Below, one piece after another: positions 7,775-17,244 of a stretch of DNA of 64,000 nucleotides. The stretch spans positions 1,612,001 through 1,676,000 of the forward strand of contig QFQS01000001.1 of NCBI GenBank assembly GCA_003243455.1, given 5' to 3'. This DNA is from Cereibacter sphaeroides (GTDB lineage Bacteria; Pseudomonadota; Alphaproteobacteria; Rhodobacterales; Rhodobacteraceae). Under the pieces are notes generated by a model that was not told the origin of the DNA, ran no database searches, and saw nothing but the letters and a program-made list of their open reading frames with translations. Numbering within the stretch: position 1 is the stretch's first letter; every line of letters starts with the position of its first letter. A program made the translations under genes and the position numbers.

Positions 7775-8998
7775 TTGACGCCTCTCTTTATGGACTCTCT
7801 GCACAACGATTTCGGCACATGGCCTATTGCCTATATCCCCTATGGCGGGGCGGATTTCGGGGAAATCAGGGCGGTGGCAGACGCCATCGGCAGCGGCGAC
7901 GACAGCGCCTATTTCCAGGCCTTTGGCGCAGCAGGCGACCGAATGGTGGCCGAGGCGGATGCGGTGCTGGCCAAAGGGCATAGCTCCTCCGCCCGCGATC
8001 TCTATCTTCGCGCCAGCAGCTTCTACGCCGCATCTTTTCATCCGATCTATGGAGCTCCCATAGATCCGCGCCTGCTTGCCGCCTTTCGCAAGCAGACAGC
8101 CGCCTTCGACAGGGGATTGTCGCTTGGCCCGCACCCCACGGCGCCGGTCGCCATTCCTTTCGGCGACACGCCGCTGCCCGGCTATTTCATCCCCGCACAA
8201 GGCGCCGAGACAGATGTGCGGCCGCTGATCATCTTCACCAACGGCTACGACTGCACGATCACCGACACATATTTCGCCTCGGCGGTCGCGGCGTCACGGC
8301 GCGGCTATCACAGCCTCGTCTTCGACGGGCCGGGCCAGGGCGCGATGCTTTATGAGCGTGGCGTTCCGATCCGGGCGGACTGGGAGGTGGTGATCAAGGC
8401 GGTCGTCGACTTCGCCGAAACGCTCCCGCTTGTCGACAGGAAGTGCATCGCGCTTTGTGGCTGGAGTCTTGGCGGTTATCTTGCCCCCCGCGGCGCCTCG
8501 GGCGAGCCGCGCATCGCGGCGCTAATCGCCGATCCCGGCACCTGGGGTATCGCGGACGGCTTCCGCGATATGTTCGTGCAGAGATTCGGCCTGCCCGTAG
8601 AGGCGGTTACGAACCTTGGTGATCTGGACCAATCGGTGATCGACAAGGCCGATGCCTTCATCCGCAGCAACCGCCAACTGAACTGGAAGATCGTGCAACG
8701 CGGCTTCTGGGTGCATGGCGTCAGCACCCTGCGGGAATATCTGGCCTCGTCCGAGCTGTTCACCATGCGCGGACATGCCGAAAAGATCGCCTGCCCCACG
8801 CTGATCACGCAGGCCGAAGGCGACCCCCTCGGTGCCCGCGCCCTGCAATTCGTGGATGCGCTCACCTGTCCGAAAACGCTGATGCGGTTCACGGCTGCCG
8901 AAGGCGCCGACGGGCATTGCGAAATGCAGAATCGCTCGCTGCTCAATCACCGCGTGCTGGACTGGCTGGATGAGCAATTCGCGGCCAAAGCCCTTTGA
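7775..8998 (+). CDS. alpha/beta hydrolase, FrsA / DUF1100-like esterase family
   Basis: About 407 residues. I place the start at TTG 7775 because GGGAG at 7761-7765 is correctly spaced for it. ATG 7790 (402 residues) is the alternative. An N-terminal helical cap region is followed by an alpha/beta hydrolase core with nucleophile S231 in GWSLGGY, a likely acid in ITQAEGDPLGA, and a catalytic histidine in GADGHCEMQ. The pattern resembles 2,6-dihydroxypseudooxynicotine hydrolase and FrsA-type esterases. No signal peptide, so it is cytoplasmic. The substrate is unknown. The frame is open far upstream through the antisense META gene and tRNA, but that part is not coding. Confidence 0.85.
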   Translation: MTPLFMDSLHNDFGTWPIAYIPYGGADFGEIRAVADAIGSGDDSAYFQAFGAAGDRMVAEADAVLAKGHSSSARDLYLRASSFYAASFHPIYGAPIDPRLLAAFRKQTAAFDRGLSLGPHPTAPVAIPFGDTPLPGYFIPAQGAETDVRPLIIFTNGYDCTITDTYFASAVAASRRGYHSLVFDGPGQGAMLYERGVPIRADWEVVIKAVVDFAETLPLVDRKCIALCGWSLGGYLAPRGASGEPRIAALIADPGTWGIADGFRDMFVQRFGLPVEAVTNLGDLDQSVIDKADAFIRSNRQLNWKIVQRGFWVHGVSTLREYLASSELFTMRGHAEKIACPTLITQAEGDPLGARALQFVDALTCPKTLMRFTAAEGADGHCEMQNRSLLNHRVLDWLDEQFAAKAL

Positions 8999-9058
8999 TT
9001 TGAAGCACTGGCCTGACGATGTTCTGGCAAAGTGCTGCCACAAGATGGGAGAAGTTTC

Positions 9059-9406
9059 GTGATCAGGCTGATATTCGCCGGCGCCGCAGTTGCAACGTTT
9101 GCCGCGCCGCTGTGGTCCGGGGAACTGCCCTCGCTCTCCCAGTTGCTTGGCGCGGATGCGACAGTGATCTCGACCGACTACACCTGTGACAAGGGCGGGC
9201 CGATTCAGGTCCGCTACATCAACTCGTCGCACAACAACCTCGCTATCGTGCCGGTGGACGGCGTCGAGCGCATCTTCGTCAATGTCATGTCAGGCTCGGG
9301 TGCGCGATACGTCTCCGGGCAATTCGAGTGGTGGACCAAAGGTAACAGCGCCACGCTGCGCGATGAGATGGCGAACACGTCCGCAGAGTGCACCTCCGCA
9401 AACTAG
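9059..9406 (+). CDS. small secreted MliC-type lysozyme inhibitor domain protein
   Basis: 115 residues from GTG 9059, preceded by GGGAGAAG at good spacing. A signal peptide (about residues 1-20) is followed by a single MliC/PliC-like domain: YTCDKGGPIQVRYIN, SGSGARYVSGQ, WWTKGNSATL and a closing cysteine (SAEC). Proteins of this family bind and inhibit c-type lysozyme in the periplasm. There is no lipobox cysteine after the signal, so it is probably soluble and not a lipoprotein. It follows the FrsA-like hydrolase by 60 bases and may share its transcript. This is a second MliC domain within 2 kb of the multidomain gene. Confidence 0.85.
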   Translation: MIRLIFAGAAVATFAAPLWSGELPSLSQLLGADATVISTDYTCDKGGPIQVRYINSSHNNLAIVPVDGVERIFVNVMSGSGARYVSGQFEWWTKGNSATLRDEMANTSAECTSAN

Positions 9407-9447
9407 CACAGGCTCTGTCCAAGCCTCGCAAGAGGTTTCCTGCGGCC

Positions 9448-11076
9448 TCAGATATGTTCCGTCGCATCCTTCAGCGGCACGTCGCGGTGCGAATAGACGC
9501 TCTGGCGTTCGATCATCCGATGGACCAGCGGCGGTTCGGGGCCTTGGTGCAGCCGGGCGAGCACGTCGTAAATCTCGGCGTCGGCCTTGGTGCGCCGCAT
9601 GTTGTGGCGCAGGTACTCTTCCCATGTCGCGACGTGATAGCTTTCGGTCCATTGCCCCGGATGCTCCAGATCGCGCAGCAGCACCCATTGCCGCGCGCCG
9701 TCACGTCTGCGGATGCGGCGGCGTTCGGTCATCACAGCCAGAAACTCGGGAATATTCTCGGGTTCGATGCGGTAGTCGATCATGATCATGATCGGACCGC
9801 TTCGCCCACGCAGGTCGAATTGCAGCGCGGGTTCCCGGAACCGGTCCAGCGGGGTCAGGTCCAGTCCACCGAACTCGGGCAGCGGCAGGCGAAACCCAAC
9901 CGCAGCGCCCAACAGCAATGACGCCGCCGCAGCCATCAGCGCGCCTTGCAGACCCGTCGCCGTGGCGGCGCTTCCCCATAGCCAGCTTCCCACGGCCAGC
10001 CCGCCAAAGGTCGCCATCTGGTACATCGCCAGCGTCCGCCCCACGACCCAGCGTGGCGAGGATAGCTGCACCGTCACGTTGAACAGCGACAGCGCCAGCA
10101 CCCAGCAGGCCCCCGCGACCGCCACGGCGGGAATGCTGAACCACAGGCTGCGGCTTTGTGACAGCGCCAGCACCGCCAGCGCAAAGCCAAGGAAGGCCCA
10201 GCGCACCAGCGCCTCGCTGCTCAGCCGCTGACGCAGCCGCGCGTTCATCACGCCGCCGCAGATGGCCCCCAGTCCAAAGCAGCCCAGCAACGTGCCATAG
10301 ACCAGCGCCCCACCCCCGATCAGGTCGCGCGCAATCAGCGGCAGCAAAGCCATGACGCTGACCGCGCCAAGACCGAACAGCATCCCGCGCAGCATGACCC
10401 GGATAAGGTTGGGCGACATGGCCACATAGCGCAGTCCGGCCGCCACGGCGGGCGTGAACGCCTCGCGCGGCAGCGTCGATTCCGGGTATGCGGGCTTCCA
10501 CCCCAGAAGCGCCGCGATGAAGGGCACATAGCTGACCGCATTGACGGCGAATGCCGCCGCCGCACCGAAAACCGCGACGATGATACCGCCCACCGCCGGC
10601 CCCACACTGCGCATCAGGTTGAACCCCATGCTGTTCAGCGACACCGCCTCGGGCACATGGTCGCGCGGGATCAGGTCGCCGATCGACGCCTGCCACGACG
10701 GGTTGTTCAGCGCCGTGCCCAGCCCGATCAGGAAGGTGAAGGTCAAAAGCGTCCAGGGCGTCAGTATCCCGGTGTAGGCCGCCGCCACCAGCGCGACCGA
10801 GACGACCAGCATGAACACCTGCGCCACCAGCATGACCTTGCGGCGGTCGAAACTGTCGGCCAGCGCCCCGGCGGACAGCGAGAACAGCATGATCGGCAAT
10901 GAGGTTGAGGCCTGCACCAGCGCGATCATGCTGGGCGATGAGGTCAGGCTGGTCATCAGCCATGCCGCCGCCACACCCTGCACCAGCCCGCCAAAGTTCG
11001 ACACCTGGCTTGTTGCCCAGAACGTGCGGAATACCTTGAACCGCAAAGGGGCAAGCGTCGACGCGCGTTCTGGCAT
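9448..11076 (-). CDS. MFS exporter of the MFS_3 (EntS-like) group
   Basis: A 542-residue major facilitator protein of the group that includes the enterobactin exporter EntS. About twelve hydrophobic segments occupy residues 15-400. The conserved loop ALADSFDRRKVML follows TM2, and LIPRDHVPEAVSLNS is typical of the group. The C-terminal 125 residues are a soluble domain (VMTERRRIRRRDGARQWVLLRD, WEEYLRHNMRRTKAD) usual in this MFS_3 subgroup and related to dimeric alpha-beta barrel folds. The ATG at 11076 follows a GGAG site. The substrate cannot be told, and no siderophore genes are nearby. Confidence 0.88.
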   Translation of the reverse strand: MPERASTLAPLRFKVFRTFWATSQVSNFGGLVQGVAAAWLMTSLTSSPSMIALVQASTSLPIMLFSLSAGALADSFDRRKVMLVAQVFMLVVSVALVAAAYTGILTPWTLLTFTFLIGLGTALNNPSWQASIGDLIPRDHVPEAVSLNSMGFNLMRSVGPAVGGIIVAVFGAAAAFAVNAVSYVPFIAALLGWKPAYPESTLPREAFTPAVAAGLRYVAMSPNLIRVMLRGMLFGLGAVSVMALLPLIARDLIGGGALVYGTLLGCFGLGAICGGVMNARLRQRLSSEALVRWAFLGFALAVLALSQSRSLWFSIPAVAVAGACWVLALSLFNVTVQLSSPRWVVGRTLAMYQMATFGGLAVGSWLWGSAATATGLQGALMAAAASLLLGAAVGFRLPLPEFGGLDLTPLDRFREPALQFDLRGRSGPIMIMIDYRIEPENIPEFLAVMTERRRIRRRDGARQWVLLRDLEHPGQWTESYHVATWEEYLRHNMRRTKADAEIYDVLARLHQGPEPPLVHRMIERQSVYSHRDVPLKDATEHI

Positions 11077-11179
11077 CCGATCTCCAATTCGGCGCCCATG
11101 TTGCGCCGATCCGGCCTGTCTGCTGGCAGCCAGAATAGGTCCATGTGCCCTTGGGAAAGGTCAAGGCGGTTCTTGGCGG

Positions 11180-12847
11180 TTACCCGCCCATCGAGTGTGC
11201 CAGCATCACGACGACCGGCCCCATCAGCGGCAGAAGCACGTTCGCAATCGCATAGGTCACGGTATAGCCGATCACCGGCGTGCCGTTCCCCGCCTGGCTG
11301 ACCAACGCGCTTAGTGCGGGCGTGCTGCAATGCTGACCGGCGATCGCACCCAGCAGGATCGGCAGCGGTATTTTCATCAGCCATTTGCCCACCAGCAAAG
11401 AGACCAGTGCTGGGGCGACGGAAAGCAGAATGCCAAGCACCGGGAACATCAGCCCGTACTGCTTGATCAGCGTGATCGCATCCGGCCCCGCGCCAAGGCC
11501 AATCGCCGCGATAAAGGCGGCAAGACCGAAGTCCTTGGCAAAATGCGCCGCCGCTCCCGGCAGTGCCCCATAGCGGGGAAACCGCATGTTCAGCCAGCCG
11601 AAGACAAGCCCCGATATCAGCGCTCCGCCACCAAGGCCCAGAGTCAGTTCCATCGCACCGACGCGAAAACTCAGATGCCCGATCAGCAGCCCGACGACGA
11701 TCCCCAGCCCCAGGATGACGAAATCGGTCGCATCCTCGGGCGGCAGCGGATTGCCCAGTTCCCTGGCCGCGCGGTCCACCGCCTCTTCCGGGCCGTATAG
11801 CGTCAGAACATCGCCCTGCTGCAGAGTTGTTTTCGGCAGCGGCGGCACCAGCTGCCCCATCCGCTTGATCCGCGTCAGGAAGATACCCCGCTGCTTTTCG
11901 GGATCGACCATGCGCCGCAAATCCCGCGCCTCGGCCCCGAAGGCCTCTTTGCGCGACAGGACGATCTCGCGTGAGACGACGGCAAAGCCCGAAGTCGCGG
12001 GAACCGGCACCTCACGCCCCAGCACTTTTCCGGCGGCGATTACCGTATTCCGTCGCCCGCGTAGGAACACCACGTCGCCGGGTTGCAGAACGAAATCCAG
12101 ATCGGCGGACAAAAGCTCTTCCCCGCGCTGGACACCCTCGATGACAACGGTCCAGTTCCGCGTCTCCTCGAACTCCCGTGCGGTATGGCCCGCCATATCG
12201 CCAACCTCGAAGGCGCGCTCGACGATCACGGGCAGACCCACCTCCGCATCGTCCTCGCCCGCACCAAGCGTCTCGGCCAGGGCCACCGCTTCGGTCCGCA
12301 GGTTCTTCCGCAGCAAGGCCGGGGCGACCTGCGTGACAAAGATGACAATGGCGACGAGGCCGAACAGGTAGGTCAGGCTGTAGGCCGTCGCGATATTGGC
12401 CTGCAGCTGCGCGGCCTGTTCGCCCGGCAGACCCAGCTTGGCGATCGCCTCGGACGCAGTTCCCAGCACCGCTGATTCCGTCGCCGACCCGGCGAAAAGC
12501 CCCGCCGCCGTGCCTGCATCAAGCCGCAGCAGCGCCACGGCGGTCAGCGCCAGCGTCAGCGAAACGGTGATCTCGATCACCGGAAAGACGGCATAGCGCG
12601 CGCCACCCCGGATATTGGCAAAGAACTGCGGCCCCGCCGTGAAGCCCAGCGCATAGATGAAAAGCGCAAAGGCCACGTTCTTCATCTCGTCGGGAATGCG
12701 CACGCCCAACTGCCCCAGCGCAAGCGCCACGAACAGCGTGCCGCAGACACCGCCCAGCGTCACCGGCCCCACCCGCAGCCGCCCCAGCAGGTGCCCAAGT
12801 GCAAGCGAAACGAACAAGGCGACCACGGGATCAGTCAGAAAGGCCAT
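11180..12847 (-). CDS. YidE/AspT-type transporter with two TrkA-C domains
   Basis: A 555-residue membrane protein of the aspartate:alanine exchanger (AAEx) superfamily. There are two related membrane halves (about residues 5-170 and 370-550), both with glycine-rich helices (ALGFTAGPQFF; IAAIGLGAGPDAITLI). Between them lie two cytoplasmic TrkA-C regulatory domains (about 205-290 and 295-370). The ATG at 12847 has GGGAGA upstream. The substrate is unknown: AspT itself exchanges aspartate and alanine, but most YidE/YbjL relatives are uncharacterised. It is divergent from putA across 184 bases that hold no further gene. Confidence 0.87.
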   Translation of the reverse strand: MAFLTDPVVALFVSLALGHLLGRLRVGPVTLGGVCGTLFVALALGQLGVRIPDEMKNVAFALFIYALGFTAGPQFFANIRGGARYAVFPVIEITVSLTLALTAVALLRLDAGTAAGLFAGSATESAVLGTASEAIAKLGLPGEQAAQLQANIATAYSLTYLFGLVAIVIFVTQVAPALLRKNLRTEAVALAETLGAGEDDAEVGLPVIVERAFEVGDMAGHTAREFEETRNWTVVIEGVQRGEELLSADLDFVLQPGDVVFLRGRRNTVIAAGKVLGREVPVPATSGFAVVSREIVLSRKEAFGAEARDLRRMVDPEKQRGIFLTRIKRMGQLVPPLPKTTLQQGDVLTLYGPEEAVDRAARELGNPLPPEDATDFVILGLGIVVGLLIGHLSFRVGAMELTLGLGGGALISGLVFGWLNMRFPRYGALPGAAAHFAKDFGLAAFIAAIGLGAGPDAITLIKQYGLMFPVLGILLSVAPALVSLLVGKWLMKIPLPILLGAIAGQHCSTPALSALVSQAGNGTPVIGYTVTYAIANVLLPLMGPVVVMLAHSMGG

Positions 12848-13031
12848 GCCGGTCTCCCGCCCTACAGAGGCTTTGGCGAAGTGCTAGCACCGAACCGTCT
12901 GACCGCACACAGATTCGTGATGGCAAGCGAAGCGAAGATCGCCGCGTCGCGGCCCCCCACAACTCCCCGTGCATTTCCCGCGCCGCCGCTCCATCATCGC
13001 AGCCATCCGACCCGGCACCGCAAGGAGCATC

Positions 13032-16000
13032 ATGCCCGCCAGCCCCGATCCGCATTGGTCCGTCATCGAAACCGGCAGTCTGGCCGATGAGGCGACACTT
13101 GTCGCGCGGCTGATCGACGAGGCGGCGCTTTCGCCCGACGACAGGGCACGGATTTCGGCAGCAGCAGCCGATCTGGTGCGCCGCATCCGCGCCTCGGTCC
13201 GGCCGGGTCTGATGGAGGTGTTCCTTGCCGAATACGGCCTTTCCACCGACGAAGGCGTGGCGCTGATGTGCCTTGCCGAAGCGCTCCTGCGCGTCCCGGA
13301 TGCCGAGACGATGGATGCGCTGATCGAGGACAAGATCGCGCCTTCCGACTGGGGCCGCCACCTCGGCCGCTCCGCCTCCAGCCTTGTGAACGCCTCGACC
13401 TGGGCGCTGATGCTGACGGGCCGCGTGCTGGACGACGGCGAGCCGGGTGTGGTTGGCCACCTGCGCGCCGCCGTCCGGCGACTGGGCGAACCCGTGATCC
13501 GCGCCGCCGTCCAGCGCGCGATGAAAGAGATGGGGCGCCAGTTCGTGCTGGGCGAAACCATCGACGCCGCCATGAAACGCGCGACGGAACTCGAGGCGCG
13601 CGGCTATACCTACAGCTATGACATGCTGGGCGAGGCCGCGCGGACAGAGGCCGACGCGCGCCGCTACCACCTCAGCTATTCCCGCGCCATCACCGCCATC
13701 GCCTCTGCCGCCAGGTCGCGCGACATCCGCATCAACCCCGGCATCTCGGTCAAGCTGTCGGCCCTGCATCCGCGCTATGAGGTCGCCAAGCGCGACCGCG
13801 TCATGGCCGAACTGGTTCCCCGCGTCCGCGCGCTCGCCGGTCTGGCCCGCGCCGCCAACCTCGGCTTCAACATCGACGCGGAAGAGGCAGACCGGCTGGC
13901 CCTGTCGCTGGAGGTCATCGAGGCCGTCCTCTCTGACCCCTCGCTGGCAGGCTGGGACGGCTTCGGCGTCGTGGTGCAGGCCTACGGGCGTCGCGCGGGG
14001 GCGGTTCTCGACTGGCTCTACGCCCTCGCCACCCGTCTGAACCGCCGCATCATGGTGCGGCTGGTCAAGGGCGCCTATTGGGACAGCGAGGTGAAACGGG
14101 CGCAGATCCTCGGTCTGCCCGGCTTCCCCGTCTTCACCCGCAAACAGGCAACCGATGCGAGCTATATCGCCAATGCGCGAAAGCTCCTGTCGATGACCGA
14201 CCGCATCTATCCGCAGTTCGCCACCCACAACGCCCATACCGTCGCTGCCATCCTCGACATGGCCCCCGACCGTTCGCTGTTCGAATTCCAGCGCCTGCAT
14301 GGCATGGGCGAACGCCTGCACGATATCGTTCTGACCGACAACAAGACGCGCTGCCGCATCTATGCCCCCGTCGGCGCACATCGAGACCTTCTGGCTTATC
14401 TGGTGCGCCGACTGCTGGAGAACGGCGCGAACTCCAGCTTCGTGAACCAGATCGTCAATGAAGAGGTCACGCCGGAACAGGTCGCCGCCTGCCCGCTGAC
14501 AGCCATGGAGCGGACGACGCCCATCGCCAACCCCGCCGTCACACCCGGCCCCGCGATCTTCGACCCGAGGCAGAATTCAAAAGGCTTCGACCTGACGGAC
14601 AAGGGCGACCTCGACCGGATCGAGGCCGCCCGCTCTGGTCATGCAGAGACCCGCTTCACTGCCGCCCCCGCGCTTGCTTCGCCGACCGGGGAAGGTCCGT
14701 CGCAAACAATGCTGAACCCCGCCACAGCCGCCCCTGTCGGGGATGTGCAGACTGCAGATGCGGCACAAATCGAGGCCGCGCTTTCCGCCGCCACGCCATG
14801 GAACGCGACGGTCGCAGAGCGCGCAGCCGTGCTGAACCGCGCGGCCGACCTTTATGAAGCCGAGTTCGGCCCCATCTTTGCACTCCTTGCGCGAGAGGCC
14901 GGTAAGACCTTGCCCGATGCCGTCAGCGAATTGCGCGAGGCGGTGGATTTCCTGCGCTACTACGCCGATCAGGCCCGCCATCTGACGAACCCCGCGCGCG
15001 GCATCTTCGCCTGCATCAGCCCCTGGAACTTTCCCCTCGCCATCTTCACCGGCCAGATCGCGGCGGCGCTTGCCGCAGGCAACGCCGTTCTGGCCAAGCC
15101 CGCCGAACAGACCCCGCTGATCGCGGCCTTCGCCGTCGATCTGCTGCTGCGCGCAGGCGTTCCGCCGACCGCCCTGCAACTCCTGCCCGGCGATGGCCGG
15201 GTCGGCGCGGCGCTCTGCTCGGACCCGCGCGTGAACGGCGTGGCCTTCACCGGCTCCACCGAGACCGCGCTGAAGATCCGGCGCAGCATGGCCGACCACC
15301 TTGCCCCCACCGCGCCGCTGATCGCGGAAACCGGCGGGCTGAACGCCATGCTGGTGGACAGCACAGCCCTGCCCGAACAGGCGGTGCGCGACATTCTCGC
15401 TTCGGCCTTCCAGTCGGCCGGTCAGCGCTGCTCGGCACTGCGCTGCCTGTATGTGCAAGAGGATGTGGCCGAAGGCGTGACCGAAATGCTGTTCGGCGCG
15501 ATGGATGACCTTGCCATCGGCGATCCATGGTCGCTTGCCACCGACGTAGGCCCGGTCATCGACCAAGAAGCGCAACAAAGCATCCGCGACTACATCGAAG
15601 CCGCCCGCGCCGAGGGTCGCGTGCTCAAGGAACTACCGGCACCCCCCGGCACCTTCATCCCGCCGACCGTCCTGCGCGTCACCGGGATCGAGCAGATGCC
15701 GCGCGAAATCTTCGGGCCGGTCCTGCATATCGCGACCTTCGCCGCCGCCGACATCGACCGGGTGATGGAGCGCATCAACGCCACCGGCTATGGCCTGACC
15801 TTCGGCCTGCACAGCCGCATCGACGACCGCGTGCAGCGCATCGTGGAACCGCTGCATGTCGGCAATATCTACGTCAACCGCAACCAGATCGGCGCGGTCG
15901 TGGGCAGCCAGCCCTTCGGGGGCGAGGGGCTTAGCGGCACCGGCCCAAAGGCGGGCGGCCCCCACTACCTGCCGCGCTTCACCATCATGGAACCTCCGGT

Positions 16001-16469
16001 CTCCACCGCCAACGACGGCACGGCAACGGCGGCGCAGGTACAGTCTGCCCTCACCGCCGCCAAGGCCACGCCCGAACCGGATGAATCGCTCGTCCTGCCC
16101 GGCCCCACCGGCGAATCGAACCGCCTGACACTGGTGCAGCGCGCGCCCCTCCTCTGCCTCGGCCCCGGCAGCGCAACCGCGATGAAACAGGCGCAGGCCG
16201 TGCGCAGCCTCGGCGGCGAAGCAGTCGAGGCGGCTGGCCTGCCGCCCGAGGCGCTGACAACCCTGCACGGCTTCGGCGGCGCGCTCCACTGGGGCACGCC
16301 ACAGCAGCAGCGCCCCTATGCGCAAGCCCTGGCGCAGCGCGACGGGCCGATCCTGCCGCTGATCGGTCAGCCCGACCTTGCCCATGTCCGGTCCGAGCGT
16401 CACGTCTGCATCGACACCACCGCCTCGGGCGGCAACGCGCAGCTTCTGGCCCAGGTCGGCAACGCTTGA
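13032..16469 (+). CDS. putA: bifunctional proline dehydrogenase / L-glutamate gamma-semialdehyde dehydrogenase PutA
   Basis: Oxidises proline to glutamate by FAD-dependent proline dehydrogenase and NAD-dependent P5C dehydrogenase. 1145 residues from ATG 13032, chosen for the AAGGAG at 13022-13027. The proline dehydrogenase barrel spans about residues 150-480 (GYTYSYDMLGEAARTEADA, VRLVKGAYWDSE, FATHNAHTV). The aldehyde dehydrogenase spans about 560-1000 (SPWNFPLAIF, GVAFTGSTE, catalytic Cys near 799 in SAGQRCSALR). A roughly 140-residue C-terminal domain follows. There is no N-terminal ribbon-helix-helix, so unlike E. coli PutA it should not repress its own promoter. No putR is adjacent; the upstream gene is a transporter. 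Confidence 0.96.
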   Translation: MPASPDPHWSVIETGSLADEATLVARLIDEAALSPDDRARISAAAADLVRRIRASVRPGLMEVFLAEYGLSTDEGVALMCLAEALLRVPDAETMDALIEDKIAPSDWGRHLGRSASSLVNASTWALMLTGRVLDDGEPGVVGHLRAAVRRLGEPVIRAAVQRAMKEMGRQFVLGETIDAAMKRATELEARGYTYSYDMLGEAARTEADARRYHLSYSRAITAIASAARSRDIRINPGISVKLSALHPRYEVAKRDRVMAELVPRVRALAGLARAANLGFNIDAEEADRLALSLEVIEAVLSDPSLAGWDGFGVVVQAYGRRAGAVLDWLYALATRLNRRIMVRLVKGAYWDSEVKRAQILGLPGFPVFTRKQATDASYIANARKLLSMTDRIYPQFATHNAHTVAAILDMAPDRSLFEFQRLHGMGERLHDIVLTDNKTRCRIYAPVGAHRDLLAYLVRRLLENGANSSFVNQIVNEEVTPEQVAACPLTAMERTTPIANPAVTPGPAIFDPRQNSKGFDLTDKGDLDRIEAARSGHAETRFTAAPALASPTGEGPSQTMLNPATAAPVGDVQTADAAQIEAALSAATPWNATVAERAAVLNRAADLYEAEFGPIFALLAREAGKTLPDAVSELREAVDFLRYYADQARHLTNPARGIFACISPWNFPLAIFTGQIAAALAAGNAVLAKPAEQTPLIAAFAVDLLLRAGVPPTALQLLPGDGRVGAALCSDPRVNGVAFTGSTETALKIRRSMADHLAPTAPLIAETGGLNAMLVDSTALPEQAVRDILASAFQSAGQRCSALRCLYVQEDVAEGVTEMLFGAMDDLAIGDPWSLATDVGPVIDQEAQQSIRDYIEAARAEGRVLKELPAPPGTFIPPTVLRVTGIEQMPREIFGPVLHIATFAAADIDRVMERINATGYGLTFGLHSRIDDRVQRIVEPLHVGNIYVNRNQIGAVVGSQPFGGEGLSGTGPKAGGPHYLPRFTIMEPPVSTANDGTATAAQVQSALTAAKATPEPDESLVLPGPTGESNRLTLVQRAPLLCLGPGSATAMKQAQAVRSLGGEAVEAAGLPPEALTTLHGFGGALHWGTPQQQRPYAQALAQRDGPILPLIGQPDLAHVRSERHVCIDTTASGGNAQLLAQVGNA

Positions 16470-16500
16470 CGTTGCGGCGCGGATCGGGAACGCTTCGCCG

Positions 16501-17244
16501 ATGTTCCCGATCCGCGATCACAATCCCTCAGGGCGCACGCCCTATGTCACATGGGCGCTGATCGCGCTCAACATCGTGATATTTCTGCTGTCCCTGCCAC
16601 AGCTTGGGAATGAAACTACCGCCTGGCGTTTCTTCGATCACTGGGGGATGGTGCCGCTCTACATCATCGAGGGGCATGACCTTCACGCCCTTCTGACCTC
16701 GATGTTCCTGCACGGCGGCTGGATGCACCTGCTTGGCAACATGCTGTTCCTCTGGATCTTCGGCGACAATCTGGAGGACGAGATGGGGCATGGGGGGTTG
16801 CTGCTGTTCTACCTCGCCGCGGGCCTGGTGGCGGCGGCCCTGCAGATCGCCGCCGATCCATATTCGCGCATCCCCATGGTCGGGGCATCCGGCGCCATCG
16901 CGGGGGTCATGGGCGGCTACCTGCTGCTCTTCCCCAAGGCGCGGGTCGATGTGTTCTTTTTCTTCATCATCTTCTTCCGCATCTTCCCGATCCCCGCATG
17001 GATCATGCTGGGCATCTGGTTCGGCCTGCAGCTGTTCAGCGGCGTCTCCGACCCCGGCGGCATGGGCGGCGTCGCCTATTGGGCGCATGCGGGCGGCTTC
17101 GTCGCGGGTCTGATCATGGCGGTGCCGCTATGGTTGCGCCGCGGCGGTCCCGCCTTCTGGAACCGCACGGCCGGACAGCCGCCGCACCCGGCGGCGAATT
17201 ATCCCGTCAGCAAATCGCGTGTTCCCGCAGTCAGGCGGCGCTGA
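16501..17244 (+). CDS. rhomboid family intramembrane serine protease
   Basis: 247 residues from ATG 16501; upstream codons in the same frame run into the end of putA and are ignored. It has six or so membrane segments and the catalytic dyad S130 (GASGAIAG) and H196 (YWAHAGGF). Also present are the HGGWMHLLGNMLFLWIFG segment in TM2 and an N-terminal TPYVTWALIALN helix, all standard for bacterial rhomboids. It cleaves membrane proteins within the bilayer; targets are unknown. The gene ends exactly next to the convergent inositol phosphatase gene, with no spacer. Confidence 0.93.
   Translation: MFPIRDHNPSGRTPYVTWALIALNIVIFLLSLPQLGNETTAWRFFDHWGMVPLYIIEGHDLHALLTSMFLHGGWMHLLGNMLFLWIFGDNLEDEMGHGGLLLFYLAAGLVAAALQIAADPYSRIPMVGASGAIAGVMGGYLLLFPKARVDVFFFFIIFFRIFPIPAWIMLGIWFGLQLFSGVSDPGGMGGVAYWAHAGGFVAGLIMAVPLWLRRGGPAFWNRTAGQPPHPAANYPVSKSRVPAVRRR

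Noticed and set aside
12831..16403. Long antisense frames across putA
   Set aside because: Gly/Arg/Ala-rich low-complexity translations with no ribosome sites, covering a complete enzyme gene.
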